Below are positions 33,581 to 48,900 of a DNA stretch of 64,000 nucleotides, piece by piece. Both the position numbers and the translations under genes were made by a program. The notes under the pieces are model-generated. The model was not told where the DNA came from. It was given only the letters and a program-made list of their open reading frames with translations, and did not search any database. The DNA lies in the NCBI GenBank assembly GCA_900660155.1, contig CABFPE010000115.1, positions 777,870-841,869 of the forward strand, written 5' to 3'. The stretch is from Hofstenia miamia (lineage: Eukaryota > Xenacoelomorpha > Acoela > Hofsteniidae). Position 1 is the first letter of the stretch, and each line of letters opens with the position of its first letter.

Positions 33581-34838
33581 TCTGCTACCATTGACAGTAT
33601 GATGCTTGACAAGTCCGGAACGTTTATAAAATTCAGAACTAAGCAGACATACTACAAATGTTAGTATTTAATGATAGCAACGAAAGCTGCTGTGTGAGAG
33701 TTGTGTGCGAATTGGATTGCTGAACATCTTCTGATTTGTTGATTGAAAAATATTCTCCATCAGATCAAATTCCTATAATTTCATTTAAGAATGTTTCTTT
33801 TTTCTTTGTTTCATTGATATTTAGATTGTATATGTTCTCTTGATGTTATGCTATAAATAATTTTGAAACCGTTGAATTTCCCACAAAAAAAAGTATTTTG
33901 AAAAAAAATTAATTCCCGTATTAATTGGACTTGAATCTTCCCAAACATCAGGTTGTGTATATTAGAGTGTAAACTATTAACATAGTTTAAACTGTCAAGA
34001 CTAGATCACTATAGTAAAAATGGTTAAATTTATGTGTTCATAATTTCGATTAGAGTAAATTAATATTTTTAAAACTCAAACAATTACATGGAACTTTTCA
34101 CATTCCACCATCCTAAGTACATGTAAAAATGCCAAATGTTTGTCAATGTCATTCTCCTATACATCTTTTAACTGAATTGCTTGCAAGAATTTTCTACAAA
34201 CTAAATTGGTTACTCACTGTTCTTAAATCGTTAAAAATCTATGAAGTGAGTTATTTCAGTTCATTCTTTAGGTTAAAGAAATTGACCGAAAGATGAAGGT
34301 TACAATCTATAAAGTAGAATTACTTCATAGTAATAAATTCGTTTGTTTGGAATAACTCTGAATAAACTTCTATTAAGAATGTGCTATACACAATTAGTGC
34401 AAGAAAAATAAAAATTACACGAAATACAAAATTGTAAAACTATTTAAATTTGCAAATATTGGACATAATATTCAAATAGAAAATGTAAACTATAATCACT
34501 GATACATAGAACGCCAAATACAGAATTAAAAAATCTATGAATTACTTATTATAAAATTAGAGCACCAATTAATTTACAATTTCATTATTGATATGTATTG
34601 ACTACAAGGCAATTGTGTTAATTCACTCGATAGCATGCTGTGATATGTTACAAAAGTACTAGAACCACTACGAAAATACGAGCAAACAAAGACGAATTGA
34701 TCAATAAGAGACATAATCAACATTTGGTAATGAATCTACATTTGTACAATATCTACAAAACGTGACTTGCGATGCCACCACTGTCCTGTAGCGACCCGTA
34801 GACCTACAAGCCTCGCAAAGAGAAGAAATTTGGAAATA
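33581..34838. other. Non-coding, probable 3' flank of the NEK gene
   Basis: AT-rich sequence downstream (minus sense) of the kinase stop codon. It should include the 3' UTR, but no unique poly(A) signal can be chosen. Confidence 0.4.
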
Positions 34839-35264
34839 CTAATTGCCACTGTTGCCATCTGGTACATGATTCGGCTGCTGATGATGCCGGTGTTGTGCTT
34901 GTGCAATTTCTAGAATGGAAGCAATATCCGGACGCTCATCTGGATTGGTGTTTATACAGGCACTGACCAAGTTTCGCAGGGTTTCTGAATAGATATTGCT
35001 AGGCAAAGGCGGATAGTCACATTTTTCGATTTTTTGGCACAACGAATATANNNNNNNNNNNNNNNNNNNNNGTGCAATTTCTAGAATGGAAGCAATATCC
35101 GGACGCTCATCTGGATTGGTGTTTATACAGGCACTGACCAAGTTTCGCAGGGTTTCTGAATAGATATTGCTAGGCAAAGGCGGATAGTCACATTTTTCGA
35201 TTTTTTGGCACAACGAATATAGATTCATTTTGTCTCCATAAAATGGACTCTGCAAAGCGGCCAT
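34839..35264 (-). CDS. NEK6/7: NEK6/7 exon 7 (C-lobe and stop), contains assembly duplication
   Basis: Begins after gtttag with [17 protein letters not shown] and ends with a His/Gln-rich tail and TAA at 34839-34841. The 150 bases 34901-35050 repeat as 35072-35221 around 21 Ns. Removing one copy plus the Ns leaves 255 bp (84 codons and a stop), which matches family length. Read as given, the frame stays open by coincidence and wrongly repeats about 50 residues. Confidence 0.92.
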   Translation of the reverse strand: MAALQSPFYGDKMNLYSLCQKIEKCDYPPLPSNIYSETLRNLVSACINTNPDERPDIASILEIAXXXXXXXXYSLCQKIEKCDYPPLPSNIYSETLRNLVSACINTNPDERPDIASILEIAQAQHRHHQQPNHVPDGNSGN

Positions 35265-38200
35265 CTAAACAAAAAACATTGTTGAAGCTAATATATCAAA
35301 CATTGTTGATAATCAAAATCATTATTTCCAATAGTTTATCATTGTGCATAATTCATTGTATAGGCTAGAGCATCCTCAGTCCATCCAATACTTGAATTCA
35401 AAACAACAGTATGATATACAAAGCGTTCAAGTTAAAAAATAATATAATTAACAAGAGCATGTATTTGAAGTCTATGAAGAAGTTTGAGTGTACAATTGGT
35501 GTTTCAAACTAAGGCATTAAACAATGGAAAATCGAGACTGCCCATTATCAAGCAAGTTTGTTTTATATTAGGATTCGGCAATCCCACAGATAAAGAATTT
35601 AAATTTAATAAATACTTTTAAATGAAAATTATTTATTAAACTATTCGACACAAAAATTCCATTTATTTTTACTTTTAATTAGTAAAAAATGTTAACCCTG
35701 GTGGAAGGTTAAAAACATTACTGTGGGAATCTAACTGAGAAAGAGAAAAAAAATTAAAGTGACTTCAACTTGCGGTAACTATTTTTGACACTTTAAAGTG
35801 GGATGCAAGCATAAAAGGACGTACTATTTCAAAAGCGGATTCCAACAATACATAATTATAGTAGTATATGGATAAAAGAATATAGATTTCGCCAAGGACA
35901 GGTCAACCACCGGAGACGAGACATTTTGTAAAAATAAATGAATGAACTATTTTCGGATACATTCTAAATGAGCTTCGCTATTTACATCGTCTGTTCAAGT
36001 TGCCTACACAGTTTATCCTTCATCAGTAAAATACCGTGAAATTGACATTGCTGGCAGTCGTTCATTGAAAAAGATTCAAACAATTAAAAAATTCATACTT
36101 AATGCAGCAAGAACAATTATTTGTAAATTAATAATCCTGCTAACAGACAATACATCCGCTACTAAAAATGGGGCAAAAATTTCAATACGGCCACATGGAT
36201 TACAAAGAATGAAAAGCATACTCACGAGTTACATCTATTTAGGGAATTGATATGCGAATATGGTGGTTCGTTTTGAATGTAATATTCATCCCTTTGGCAG
36301 CAAACATTTTTGTCGAACCCGCTGTAGCATGCTTAAAACATGAGGGGTTCTGTCTAAGAGCAACAAAAAAACATTGTTTTTTGTAAAAAAAAAAATAAAG
36401 CCTATAGAACGAATTTAAGAAAACATCAGGATTACATGCAAAAATTGTGTTAAACATTGAATTTCAATATTCTTTTACGATGATTTGCGAATCAGCTTGA
36501 GTCTGAAAATTGGGTTTAAAAACATTTTCAGAACTAGTGGGTGGAATTCCATCAATAAATGCATTTTTTGAAAAATAGAAACAGTAATATTTAATTTCTG
36601 ATTTCATAAAATAACCAAGAACAAAGATTAAATCTCAACTGCTAAAATCATTTTTTACTTTGATTCAGAAACGAGGGTTTTCGATGATCCTGTATTTTGT
36701 ATCTCTTAAAACTATCTTTGCAATATTTGCAAAAAATGTTGAATAGCCTCAAGCAACTCATCAAAAGTTAGCAATTGCTGTTTTATTTGCAAAATTTAAT
36801 TCTTGAAATATTTCATGAATTTATATGGAATTTCAGCAACTACATTCATAAGAGTATACATTTAAATCAAACTTTAAATGTAGAAAGCATATAAAATATG
36901 TGATTTCATGCATTAAAATAGCTAGAGATTAATAACCAAGTCACTCAATAAATTAGATGAAATTGGTTTGGCATTGACATATTCGCAGAAACTACTTTGC
37001 GTTTTAGAATTGCAGTAAATGGAAAAGTTGGGAAATTAACAAAGATATAAATCTACAGGAAGACAATGCATTAAATATTTCAAAAATGCAATCATGCCTA
37101 CATTACTTTGGAATATTGATCCAATCCCCTTACATGGTGTTTTTATATATTTTTAATGCTTGACCCAAAGCAACCTATCCTAAAAAATTAGCAAGAGATA
37201 TGATCCACACCATTTACATACCTGATTTGAATACAAAATTGTGAATGAGTGGAAAGGGACTATTTATATAACTAAAACTATTCGAAATGCTATTTAATTA
37301 AAAACTTTAATTGGAGTGAATCGATTGACAATTACTAATCCCTTTACTATAAACTAAATGTAAATATTTCCATCAAATCCCAGAACAAATCTCTGAAATG
37401 AGTGAAAACAAACATATAATATGTTTACTTAGAGGTTCTCTCTCAATAAAATCAATTTAACAAAATGGTAATTGAAAAATATATTTTGATAGAATGCGTT
37501 ATTATCAATTACATAAATTGATTTTAAGAAACATGAAATGGAATCCAATGCACATTCCCCACTACAAGAATTAGATTCTCCATTAGTATATCTATCATTT
37601 TCACATTAATAAACTAATTATTATCAATGTTCACTAGTTGATTAAGCATAACAAAATTAAAAATAAATTTAAACTAAAATTAATGCGTAGGTTGATAAAT
37701 TTTATTTTTGATAATTCTTAACATAATATTTGCCTAATATGAATTTCCTTTTTAAACCAGTGATTAAAGGAAATTAAACTGCTTATGTAGATTTATTTTA
37801 AATACAATTTTAATTGAAGCTTTGAAAAGTTTTCAGTTAATTAGTTATGTAGGAAATCGGATTCCTAACCATTCAAAATAATTCTAGATTACTTTAAACT
37901 AACGCATGATCAGTTTGTGGCGATTGCGTATAAAAATCTCCAAGACTTGTTTGCATAAGAACAAAAATCAAGAAGTAAAATATATAAGAAAAATCCGTTG
38001 ACCTAGTACAAACAATTTTCTAGTGACTTAATTTTAAATCTTCAAACAAAATTGGCTCATGAATAAATTCCAACTGTCAAACAAAGTCATGAAGCTATAA
38101 TACAAATCTATAAATAACATTTATCACAAAGTCAGATAATTTAAACAGCAAATTATTTAAAGTGATTCGTTTGCAAAAACAGGTTGAAAAACCTATATTA

Positions 38201-41200
38201 AACTATCTTAAATATGCATTGTATCGTGGTGTTAGTGCAAAAGTGATGTAACTGACATGCTTGCCATTTTGAGAAAATTAGCTTACAAACTTACGACTGC
38301 GTTTTGGATCACTGTAAATATTTAAGTTTACTAGTTGGTACTACATAAGACCCATAACATGTACCCAGTAAATTTTTTAAATATTTTCTCGGTATTATAT
38401 TTTTCGCACTAATATTTCTTTAAACAATGAATGACGTACCATGCATGTAACACTTTTGAGTTGACATTTCAATTTCAGGATATCTCTAGCATTAGCACTG
38501 TTAAAATTTCCTAATATTATTTTATTATATTTTAGTAGGGTAGAAATAGAAATCACTACTGACTAGCTAGTTATGTGTCAAAACACATATATTTTTGTCT
38601 GTTTCCAAACCGATTCTGCGTTGAGATTAATCTAATACGTCTTGAACACATGCTTTCGCCGCCTAAAACATATTTTTTTCAGATTTTAGCTTGCCCCTTC
38701 AAAGTTTTTGTTGTTGTAAGAGATCGATATCTATTTGAAATGCAAGCTAGTTCCATAAATGATCAGAGGCCGATCTGGAAATATTCATTTTCTTACTATT
38801 ATATTATACATCTATCACTGTATTAAATGCATTGTTAGTTTTATTTTTTGAACTCGTCTTAGGCTTATCGAATATTTTTAAAATGAGTTATTCCTTCTAC
38901 GAATCCAAACTAGGTAGTCGGGTCAATTGTAGAAGCTCGACCCGTATCCTGGCCTGGTTTCAATGTAGTCTGGCTCTTTTTGGTATGGATATATAGATAA
39001 GAGATGAAAAATTATGAAATTCTAGAGCAAAGTTGAAGTATTCAGCGGGCAGAATGCCTTGTGAATTCTCTTTTTCGGTCCATCACACATTTTCAAACAA
39101 TGCTGCTTTTTGCATCCTCATTCTCTTGCTTGTAGCAACCTTTCACTGTGCACCGCTCCTCCAGAGTTGTATTCTGTCGACGTCTTGATTCTTTCTAATC
39201 GCTCTTATTTTAAATTCGTTTGCAAGGTTGTTTTTTACACAAACTATGATTAGAGTTTTCATTTTCATTTGGATTTGATTCGCATGTAGGTTTATAAAGA
39301 TACTCAAGTTTTCTAGTAGCAATTGCTGATGTGCTCTGAGTAAACAAAAAAGCATACACATCTTGGGCCTAATCGCGATGCAAGCACCGGAGCAAACATG
39401 CGCACTAAAGGACATTATTCTAATCGCTATGCTCGCACGTTGCCGTTTTCAGTGCGCACTAAAGTGCACAGACGGAACTTTCGTCTGGGTTATGGTTTCA
39501 TACTCCGTTAAACAACCTATTGTAATCACTAGCACACAAGCATTTCGGTTTGCTTAGTTCCTTAAAATATTGTCTTCTTATGGTAATTCTCCATCGCAAA
39601 CTGATACAATCAAAGTGGAGATCGCGATTACAGTGAGCACCGGCGCAATTAAATAGAGCGCACGTATTTCCAACGTGATTGAGCCCATTACGAATATTTT
39701 AGCAGACAGTCAATTATGATATATAATAAGTCAATTTGCACTAGAGTTAATCTTTACTTTTAAGTAGAAATCTGACTTTGTTCAATGCAAAATTGACGTT
39801 TTAAAGAATTTGGCCAAAAAATAATTTAAATCATTAGAAATCAATGCTTACCTGAAAAAATTTCAAGAAAAATATTGTTCTGCCATAAATATCCAAAAAT
39901 TGGATTTAGTCAGTTACGTCATTTTTGCACTAACACTGTACAGATTTTAAAACCCACATGCTAAAATTTACTGTGAAGGCGTTGCTCTTGATGAGCACGT
40001 TATGGAAATAAAATTTATTTATGACGGTAAAAAAGCAAAAACTGAGTTTATGGTTAATATTGTTAAAACCAGCTTTTATTATCTTCATATCATCAAAACA
40101 AAATTCCACATCACTGATAAAAGGCTGTCCTAATTGGAAAGATTTCTGCAATTATTATCGATAATTTTTATTCCTAGACTTGTAATGAATGTTTCTTTTT
40201 AAAGATGAGCGAAAGCAGTAAAAATTGATTGCCTCAAATTTTAATAATTGCAAAAAAGAATGTTTAGTAAAAACATCAATAATTGCAATTTCAATTGCTT
40301 TAAGCCTCTTTTTTATTGACGAAAAGTTTACAACAATCAAGCAATATATGAAAAAAAATGAAACTTACTTCATATAGAAGGCAACCTAGTGACCAAATAT
40401 CTGACTTAAAATTGTATCCTGTTTCATGAATGCGCTCTGGACTCATGTAATACGGAGTACCAACTAAACTATGTGCATCTGTGGTCCTAGAACTGAAGTA
40501 GCGTCCAAGCCCAAGGTCTCCCAACTTCACAATACCCTGTGCAGTAATGAACACATTTGCAGGCTTAATATCTAAATAATTACAGCATCAAACAATTACA
40601 AAGTGCTTAAATTACGTTTGAATAGTAATTGATTTCATTGATCTTACTTCAAACAAACATTTTTCTGTACGCTCGCATTGTAATTAATTATATAATTCAA
40701 TATATTATTACATAATAAACAATACATAACTAATGAGCTGGAAAGCTTAAATGCTTATGTTTACAATTAAACTAGGTCTGGATCTGCAGCAGTTTAACAT
40801 TGTTGCCGTAATGAAAATAACAAAAACCATTGATTGAAAAATGTGTACCAATAAAAATAAATAAAATTATTAATTACTTGGTAACTACACAAGGCATACT
40901 AAAGTTTTGGAAATGCATTGAATTTAAAGAAGAAATTTATTAACTGCTCTGTTAACCAAAAAACGAAAATGTTTTAAGCTTTTTAAATACACATACAGAA
41001 TAAATATATTAAAAAAGACATTTCCATCGTTTCATGCGTGCAATGTAACATTAAATATTTAAGAAAAATAAATGAAATTTGAGAATAATTACATGTTTGA
41101 CCAATGACCGAAATGCTGAGAATAGAAATTTGCAATTTTTAAGTAAATGCATCACACTCAATGGCGCAAAATGCTTTAAAAGCATTCCCATTGTGCACTA

Positions 41201-44200
41201 ATCCATATTGTAGAAGAAAATTGCAAGAATTACTGATACCAAACAATGGAATAATTAAAAACCAATCTAGAGCAGCATCTTACAAATTTAAGTTGAAAAG
41301 ACGGAATTACGAAGTTTTATATCATCGGTTGCACGGCCAACCAATAGTACTTAGACAAAGCAGTCTAAGCTTACCCAAGTTTCAATAAAATAATATTATC
41401 TATGCTCACTTATTGCATTTACGGTACTATCGAGGTAATTGTGAGCATTCGTTTTTTCGAGTTGAGCCGAGTAGCCGACTCCACTCGNCTCAAATTTTAA
41501 TAATTGCAAAAAAGAATGTTTAGTAAAAACATCAATAATTGCAATTTCAATTGCTTTAAGCCTCTTTTTTATTGACGAAAAGTTTACAACAATCAAGCAA
41601 TATATGAAAAAAAATGAAACTTACTTCATATAGAAGGCAACCTAGTGACCAAATATCTGACTTAAAATTGTATCCTGTTTCATGAATGCGCTCTGGACTC
41701 ATGTAATACGGAGTACCAACTAAACTATGTGCATCTGTGGTCCTAGAACTGAAGTAGCGTCCAAGCCCAAGGTCTCCCAACTTCACAATACCCTGTGCAG
41801 TAATGAACACATTTGCAGGCTTAATATCTAAATAATTACAGCATCAAACAATTACAAAGTGCTTAAATTACGTTTGAATAGTAATTGATTTCATTGATCT
41901 TACTTCAAACAAACATTTTTCTGTACGCTCGCATTGTAATTAATTATATAATTCAATATATTATTACATAATAAACCAAAAAACGAAAATGTTTTAAGCT
42001 TTTTAAATACACATACAGAATAAATATATTAAAAAAAAAGACATTTCCATCGTTTCATGCGTGCAATGTAACATTAAATATTTAAGAAAAATAAATGAAA
42101 TTTGAGAATAATTACATGTTTGACCAATGACCGAAATGCTGAGAATAGAAATTTGCAATTTTTAAGTAAATGCATCACACTCAATGGCGCAAAATGCTTT
42201 AAAAGCATTCCCATTGTGCACTAATCCATATTGTAGAAGAAAATTGCAAGAATTACTGATACCAAACAATGGAATAATTAAAAACCAATCTAGAGCAGCA
42301 TCTTACAAATTTAAGTTGAAAAGACGGAATTACGAAGTTTTATATCATCGGTTGCACGGCCAACCAATAGTACTTAGACAAAGCAGTCTAAGCTTACCCA
42401 AGTTTCAATAAAATAATATTATCTATGCTCACTTATTGCATTTACGGTACTATCGAGGTAATTGTGAGCATTCGTTTTTTCGAGTTGAGCCGAGTAGCCG
42501 ACTCCACTCGAAGCATTTTGTCTTCAATTCTGAGTAGAATGTGCACATTTGACAGCTTGAAAAGGCAATCTATAGTTAAAGCATGCTGATTGCAAATTAC
42601 ACTTAACTAAAATGAACGTAGTGAACACATGACCTTAATTGCAAAAATGTATGTCCGACTCAATTCCCCTAGATTTGAGTTTCGATTGGGGAGCATTGTT
42701 TGGAAATGTATTAAGCAACAAAATGGAGAAATGTTTGATTAATCAAGCAAAGCAATCTTTTTCTTTCAACGTCATTTGATTCTAAATGACGTAAATCATG
42801 CGTCGGACTTCACACCGACCGCACCCAGAGCGCAGCCTGCGCTCACAGAATAAATTCAAAACAATATTTGTCGTTTACTAAATAAATTTGCAAAACTTAC
42901 ATTACGTCATCATTGCTTTCGTGGAATTCACATCGTCAAAGAGGCATAAATGCAAATTTAATGCCAGCCTCAGAAAGCTACAGTCGAGTGGAAACGTCGT
43001 TATTATATTCATTGTAAACCTAACAATGCGGCGGCTTTGATAAGCTATTAAATTTTCAAGAGAAATAGTTTTTGCAAAGTTAGTTAAAAATACAATTTCA
43101 TATTGGAAACGCAATTCACAGAAAAATTAAGTAACTCTCAATTGGGACTGCTGGTCGTTATAGACGTAAAACAAAAATAAGGCTGTAGAAAAGCTTAATC
43201 AGCTAATTGCACACTATAGAGTTGTACATTATATATATATTGCAAGCAGTTTAAAATTGTTTTTAGTTTGCTTGACCCTTATTTTTAAATCACTTATGCC
43301 CTTAAAGAATCAATGCAAAAATTAAATTTAAATAGTTAGCAAGCAGCATCGAGAACAAAGCAAGCAAATTCAATCAGGGCCAACAAAGCTGAAAAGAGTA
43401 TTAACAGTTATGATTAAACATCAAAAATAAATAATAATTTATGGGACAATGGAATGAAAGCCACAATAAATCTAACTAACGTGGTCATAAAGTCATTTAG
43501 GTCGAAAAAGTAAAAAACGCATACATTACTTTTTCACAATAATTTTAAAATCTAGTATAAATTTATTCTATGAACCTCCATTTTCGTTCACACAAATCTC
43601 TGCAAATTAGCAATCAAGGGGGGGGGGCTGTTTACAAAAGTGAAGCACAACTGAATTAAAAACTACTTGAGAAACTCTCCTGCTAAATTAATCATGGTCG
43701 TTTTGTTTTTCGATGTGTGTGTGATGGTATGGGAGGAAAAGCAACTTCTGCAAGCGAATTATTGTTAGTTTTTGAGATTGATTTTTAAGGGAATTTGCAT
43801 GAAAAGTAAACTTTTAGGTCAAAACATACAAAACTAAATACATTGCCTCCCCTAGTGAGAACTGTTTATTCATTAGTAAGAAAATTGTAAAAAAATTACT
43901 GCAAGTCGAATACTTTGGGCAAAAAATGCGCAACTTATTATGAGAAAGAATTGAGTCTTGAATATAATTAAAATGGTTTATTGTATTATCAATTTGAATC
44001 TAGAACAATAATATATTCTTACAAAACACCCACTGTCACATTTTAAATACAGGAATAATTCAATTGCGTAGGAATTGGTGGATGGCAAGGCACAAGGTTA
44101 ATTAGTTTAAACAATTAAAGGAAAACTAAATCAATGGTTTAGTGAGGAAGGCGATTCATGAGAACGCAGGTGCACAGGTCATAAATATTTGAACAGGGAG

Positions 44201-45919
44201 GAAATCTATGGAAAATACCTCGATGCATTACACGCTTCTCATGCATGTGATTCAGCGCCTGGCACAACTGTTCAAAATATTTCCAAATAGTCTTCTCTGG
44301 AATTAGCCGTTGCTGTCGTTTGAAGTGCTAAACACAAATATAAAAAATAAAATCACATATAAAAACTGCAAATGTATTCTTTATATGAAGCAAATAAATT
44401 GTGAAAGCGGAGGATCCTTCCTAATATATAATGCAATAGTAAAGGATTAATGCTTTAGACATGTATTGGCTTGAAAAACTTCTCAATTTTAATTAATAGT
44501 TGATTAATAATTGATGGCACGGTTTATCAACTAAAAATGCACATTTTCGTTAAATGTTTTATACACAGTGGGCACACGATACATGCATGTCTGTTAAATC
44601 AATGTCCAGTCAAATGACAAATTTGCCTAACAAAACATATAAACAATGCTGGAAATCTCCGCCTTAGATTCCAAGGCAGTCTTTCAAGATTTTTTGCATG
44701 TTCAAGAAAACATCTTCAAAGATTGGGAAGTAATTTGTCAAATTGAATGGTTATCGCCATTTGAAGCTCCGCAACGATGTGTGGATTCCTCGAGAAACGT
44801 TTTTCTGAAACACACCCCATAGGAAGAATCAGCTGGAGTAAAAAGCCGCGTAATCTATAAAGCTAGACCGAGTAGACTACAGCCCAGCTCATCAGATTAT
44901 GCGGTTTTTGAAAGACCTCTCAAGAAGCTGCTTAGTGGCCAAAATCGTGTGGCATGTTGCGTTATGCTTCTGGCACCATCCTTCTTAAAGTTCCTGCTGC
45001 GAAAGCTGGAAACGGAACGATTGGATTATTTGGCTGCAGTATCGTTCTGAATTGATCGTTTCAGAGAAGAAAATAGGACTAAGTCTGGAGAGATAGCCCA
45101 CCAAACACTCACATTCTGGTGGTGCAGAGGTTTTTCTTTAAATTCACAAGAATTTTCAACGCTCCAAACACGGGAGTTTTGACAATACATAAACCTCGAG
45201 TTGTGAAATCAAGCTTCGTTGGTACAAAATATCAAGTCCATTATATTCTCACCAGTTTTTTAAAAGAACTCTTCAATACATCAGAAGATAATGAAGAACT
45301 TTCACTCTATATGGATAAAGGGATTGTATGTTTTTCAAGATGTCATGTGAAAAACATGTTCCAATATAAACGCGCTGTTCAACGGTTAACAGCATCTTCT
45401 TACAGCCAAAATAAATAATTATCTTATCAATGGTTTAACCCATTTGAAACAAGACCTGCTTAAATACTTTGGACTTGGCTATTTCAGCACTTTTACAAAC
45501 ATACTACGAGAATTTCATGTGCAATTTGTCTTTTGAAGTGCTATCGTATGATATTTCATATAGTCCCCATTTGACGACCTTTGTATGAACTGTTAGCAAA
45601 ATGCAAAAAATTTATGTTGAAGTCAGGGATGCATAAGTAAAATATAAATAGAGACGTACGTACCTTAGAAAATATTGAAAAATGTGAAAAAAATGGTCAT
45701 TAACAGACGTAATAAAAAAGCTAAACAGTAAAATCATTGCTGACGCCGCTAAGCATTAAAAATACCATAGATTTAAATAATTAATAAAAGAAATTAAGCT
45801 TAAATTAAAAACAAGCACCAGGCATACATTTAAAGACATTGTCCATATTTGAAGACCTTGGCATGAAATGAGTTAAACAAAATACCTTAAAGATGAAATT
45901 AGCTGAAGTGCACAGAATA

Positions 45920-45986
<67 letters not shown>

Positions 45987-48900
45987 TGATTGAATTAAAT
46001 TATTGTATATCATGCAAATTTTATCCATATTTTTTTGTCGCAACGCTTCAAATTTCGAATCCTAGAAGGTACTTGATTGCAAAACATTACCTTGTGAATT
46101 TTGTGTAACTATTTCAATTTGACGGAAAAGTTCTGATACATGTACGCAACATAAAATATAAATATTTTTCAGAAAATCTGGCATAATTGAACAATATTTA
46201 CGCAGAGGTAAAATAGAAATATCCGGTTAACACTCAATATTTAAGATGATTTGAAGTGCTTACTGAGGATTAAAGTGCAGAACACGATATTTCACGAGCT
46301 TCACATTTTTCCTTCACTTCAGTGGCACATTATTAATGCGATAAGTCTCATAGTCCAAACTGCCCTTATAAAAATATCACTTACTCTTATATTTTGGAAT
46401 AAGATCAGAATTTTCTATTGGGATTCTTGTCCCAAACTGCCTACTCATACCTTAGTTTTTGCAATAAATCGACATAACACATGCAACAAACATCTAACAA
46501 TTGAATACTACCATTGGAAATTATAGACATTTCAATTTCATTAAATGACAATTACATTCTGGGAAAATTTGATAATAATTCATTTTTGTTGCGATCTCAT
46601 TTGCTATTATTTCAAAGGTCAACATTCACAACGACACCTATTGATGAAAAGAAATACGGATACCTTTGTGGTGTTTTACCAAATTGGGGAATTAACTCCC
46701 CCTCTTAAATGCTTAATGTTAATGTATTTCACCTCTTTTGTGATAATTCATGACTTTAAATGGCTAACGACTTTGTTTTGTTTAAAAACATACAGTAGCT
46801 AATATATTTCAATCAAAACAAAAATATTCATCAATAACTCAATATTTGTGGTGAAAAAACGGTTGATATGAATTCAATGAGACCACTAAAAGTAATGAAA
46901 ATTACATTTGATAGAAATTCAGTCTAATAGATAAATTAAAACACAAAATTAAAAATATATAGATAAACAACAAGCAGGCCTACAACAAATGGGTTGAAAT
47001 AGAAAATTAGAAAAATTAGATAATCATGTTGGTCAATCACAGTTAATCTACACTTAATAATTTGAATTTAAAATCGTTGAAAATTATTTAATGGAAGTAA
47101 CCTACAAAAAGTTGTAATAGCCTGATTTATAATCGCGGAATAACAAGAACTAGCCATACGATTAAAGCGGATAGGACCAAATTTGCGATGGACAAAAACC
47201 CATAAATTGATAAACTTATTTGCATTTGTGAGATTCGTCCATATACATGCAAAGTTCACTATATTTGGGGATAACAAATTCACACTAATCTCGAGGTATC
47301 AAGATGAAAACTTAAGGATAAAGTGATTGTCTTAATTGCCATTTTTCGCACTCAATACAAGAGGGAGGGCTTAACATTAAGTGTCGCCTTGCTCAATATG
47401 GTAATGCTACGGACAACATAAGAATTTATTTAGAAATTCCTCTACGATTTTTCGATATTGTTGCTTTGATTTTCAAATCATATACAAAACTATTCTTTAT
47501 AAGACAAGAAACAATCGATACAGCTGTAAATTTATTACAATTATATTATAGCGGTTGGTGGAAAAGTAATGAATTAATGAATGTTTTAATCGATGACTGC
47601 GCCATTCCTTAAAATGTGACTCAATTCGTAAAGCTTATTCTAATGGAATGGAATACAGTGTCCTTGAGAAAATATCAATTAGGGCGTCTTAAAAGAATAA
47701 ATGTAATATTTCATCTTGCCCTTTAGGCTAATATTTCATATATTTTAATGGTACAATCCATTTTCTATTTTCCCATACTACTTAGTGGCAGTCACTCTTC
47801 GAAATGAAGAAAATTTTTTATGAGCACTTATAATGTATACACTAAAATTCTTGAAAGGCTCAGTAGAATTTTGCACATTGCATTTAAATAAAGTTTTCTA
47901 ACCAACATCAGATATAGAAATCTTCAATATATTTAGAACCAGATGCATACACAGTCTTATCTTATCCCGTTACTGTTTGTACACGCAAGATGAGTATGAA
48001 GAGATCAAAAATAGGGGGTGGGAGACACCAAATGGAAGATTATTTTTTGCTTCAGTAATTTTATTAAACTAGAGAGTCTTAAAAACCCAAAATAGCGCCA
48101 CTACTAGTAGTTGTTCACCTATACCAATTTTATGAAGTTAGGCATTCATTAGAAAACTGTTAGTAGAAAGTTTATATTTGAAAATGTGTGTATAAATCAA
48201 ATTCAATTAAACTTCTTTTTTAATAAATATGATCAAAGCAAATCATTGTTTTTATTAGTATTACTATTGATTGTACAATTTACAGGTATGTCAATATGTT
48301 TAGTATGTCAACGGTTGCTGACATTGGACTTGAAAATGTAATAATGAGAGAAAATAATGTTCTGCATTATGACAAAGTGTTTATTGAACAAAAATATACG
48401 TCAGAAAAGTTACTCGAACTTCTCAATAACCGCAATGTTGAAAACCTTTTCAATGAGGATGTAGAGTATTTTGAACCTGTTTCTTCTAATTCTCGCCAGC
48501 CACTTGAGATGATAAATGGCGAAAGTGGCTCTAGATACCAGAGACGTGGTTTTATGGATCATTGACAAGTGGCTAGCATTGATTGAAACATTGAATTTGT
48601 TTGTCCGCAAGAAATAATAGTTCTATATTGGAATACTGTTTGAAAAAGTTTTTCAATTTTACGTGATGGCATATTTTACATATTTTGACATACTGTATTC
48701 CTCGACTGAAACCCTATAGGGGAAATTTTTATATGAATGCAAACGCTGAGAAAATAATTACATAGAAGATGACATTTTTTAAAAGCACGAACTCCAAGAA
48801 GATATAATAGTGCTTAGTAAAAGTTTCACATATAGTGGTGTTTTGCAAAACTCATGTTTTGAGAGTTTTGAGTACGATTTTCTTTACTTTTTTTGAAACA

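Larger units (their letters stand above)
40233..42510. repeat. Haplotype-type duplication around the N at 41488, carrying NEK exon 6 twice
   Basis: 40233-41487 and 41489-42510 align end to end at near identity. The copies differ by a block of about 235 bp present only in the first (about 40719-40952) and by the length of an A-run (near 41013 and 42035). One N separates them. Two alleles or unmerged contigs placed in series fit best. Confidence 0.88.

Noticed and set aside
39143-39557. ORFs of 64-90 codons on both strands
   Set aside because: Overlapping frames in a repeat patch without splice context or family resemblance.
40300-41827. Tandem paralogous kinase exons (mutually exclusive splicing)
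   Set aside because: The copies match to the base across exon and intron and are separated by an N; an assembly artefact is far more likely.
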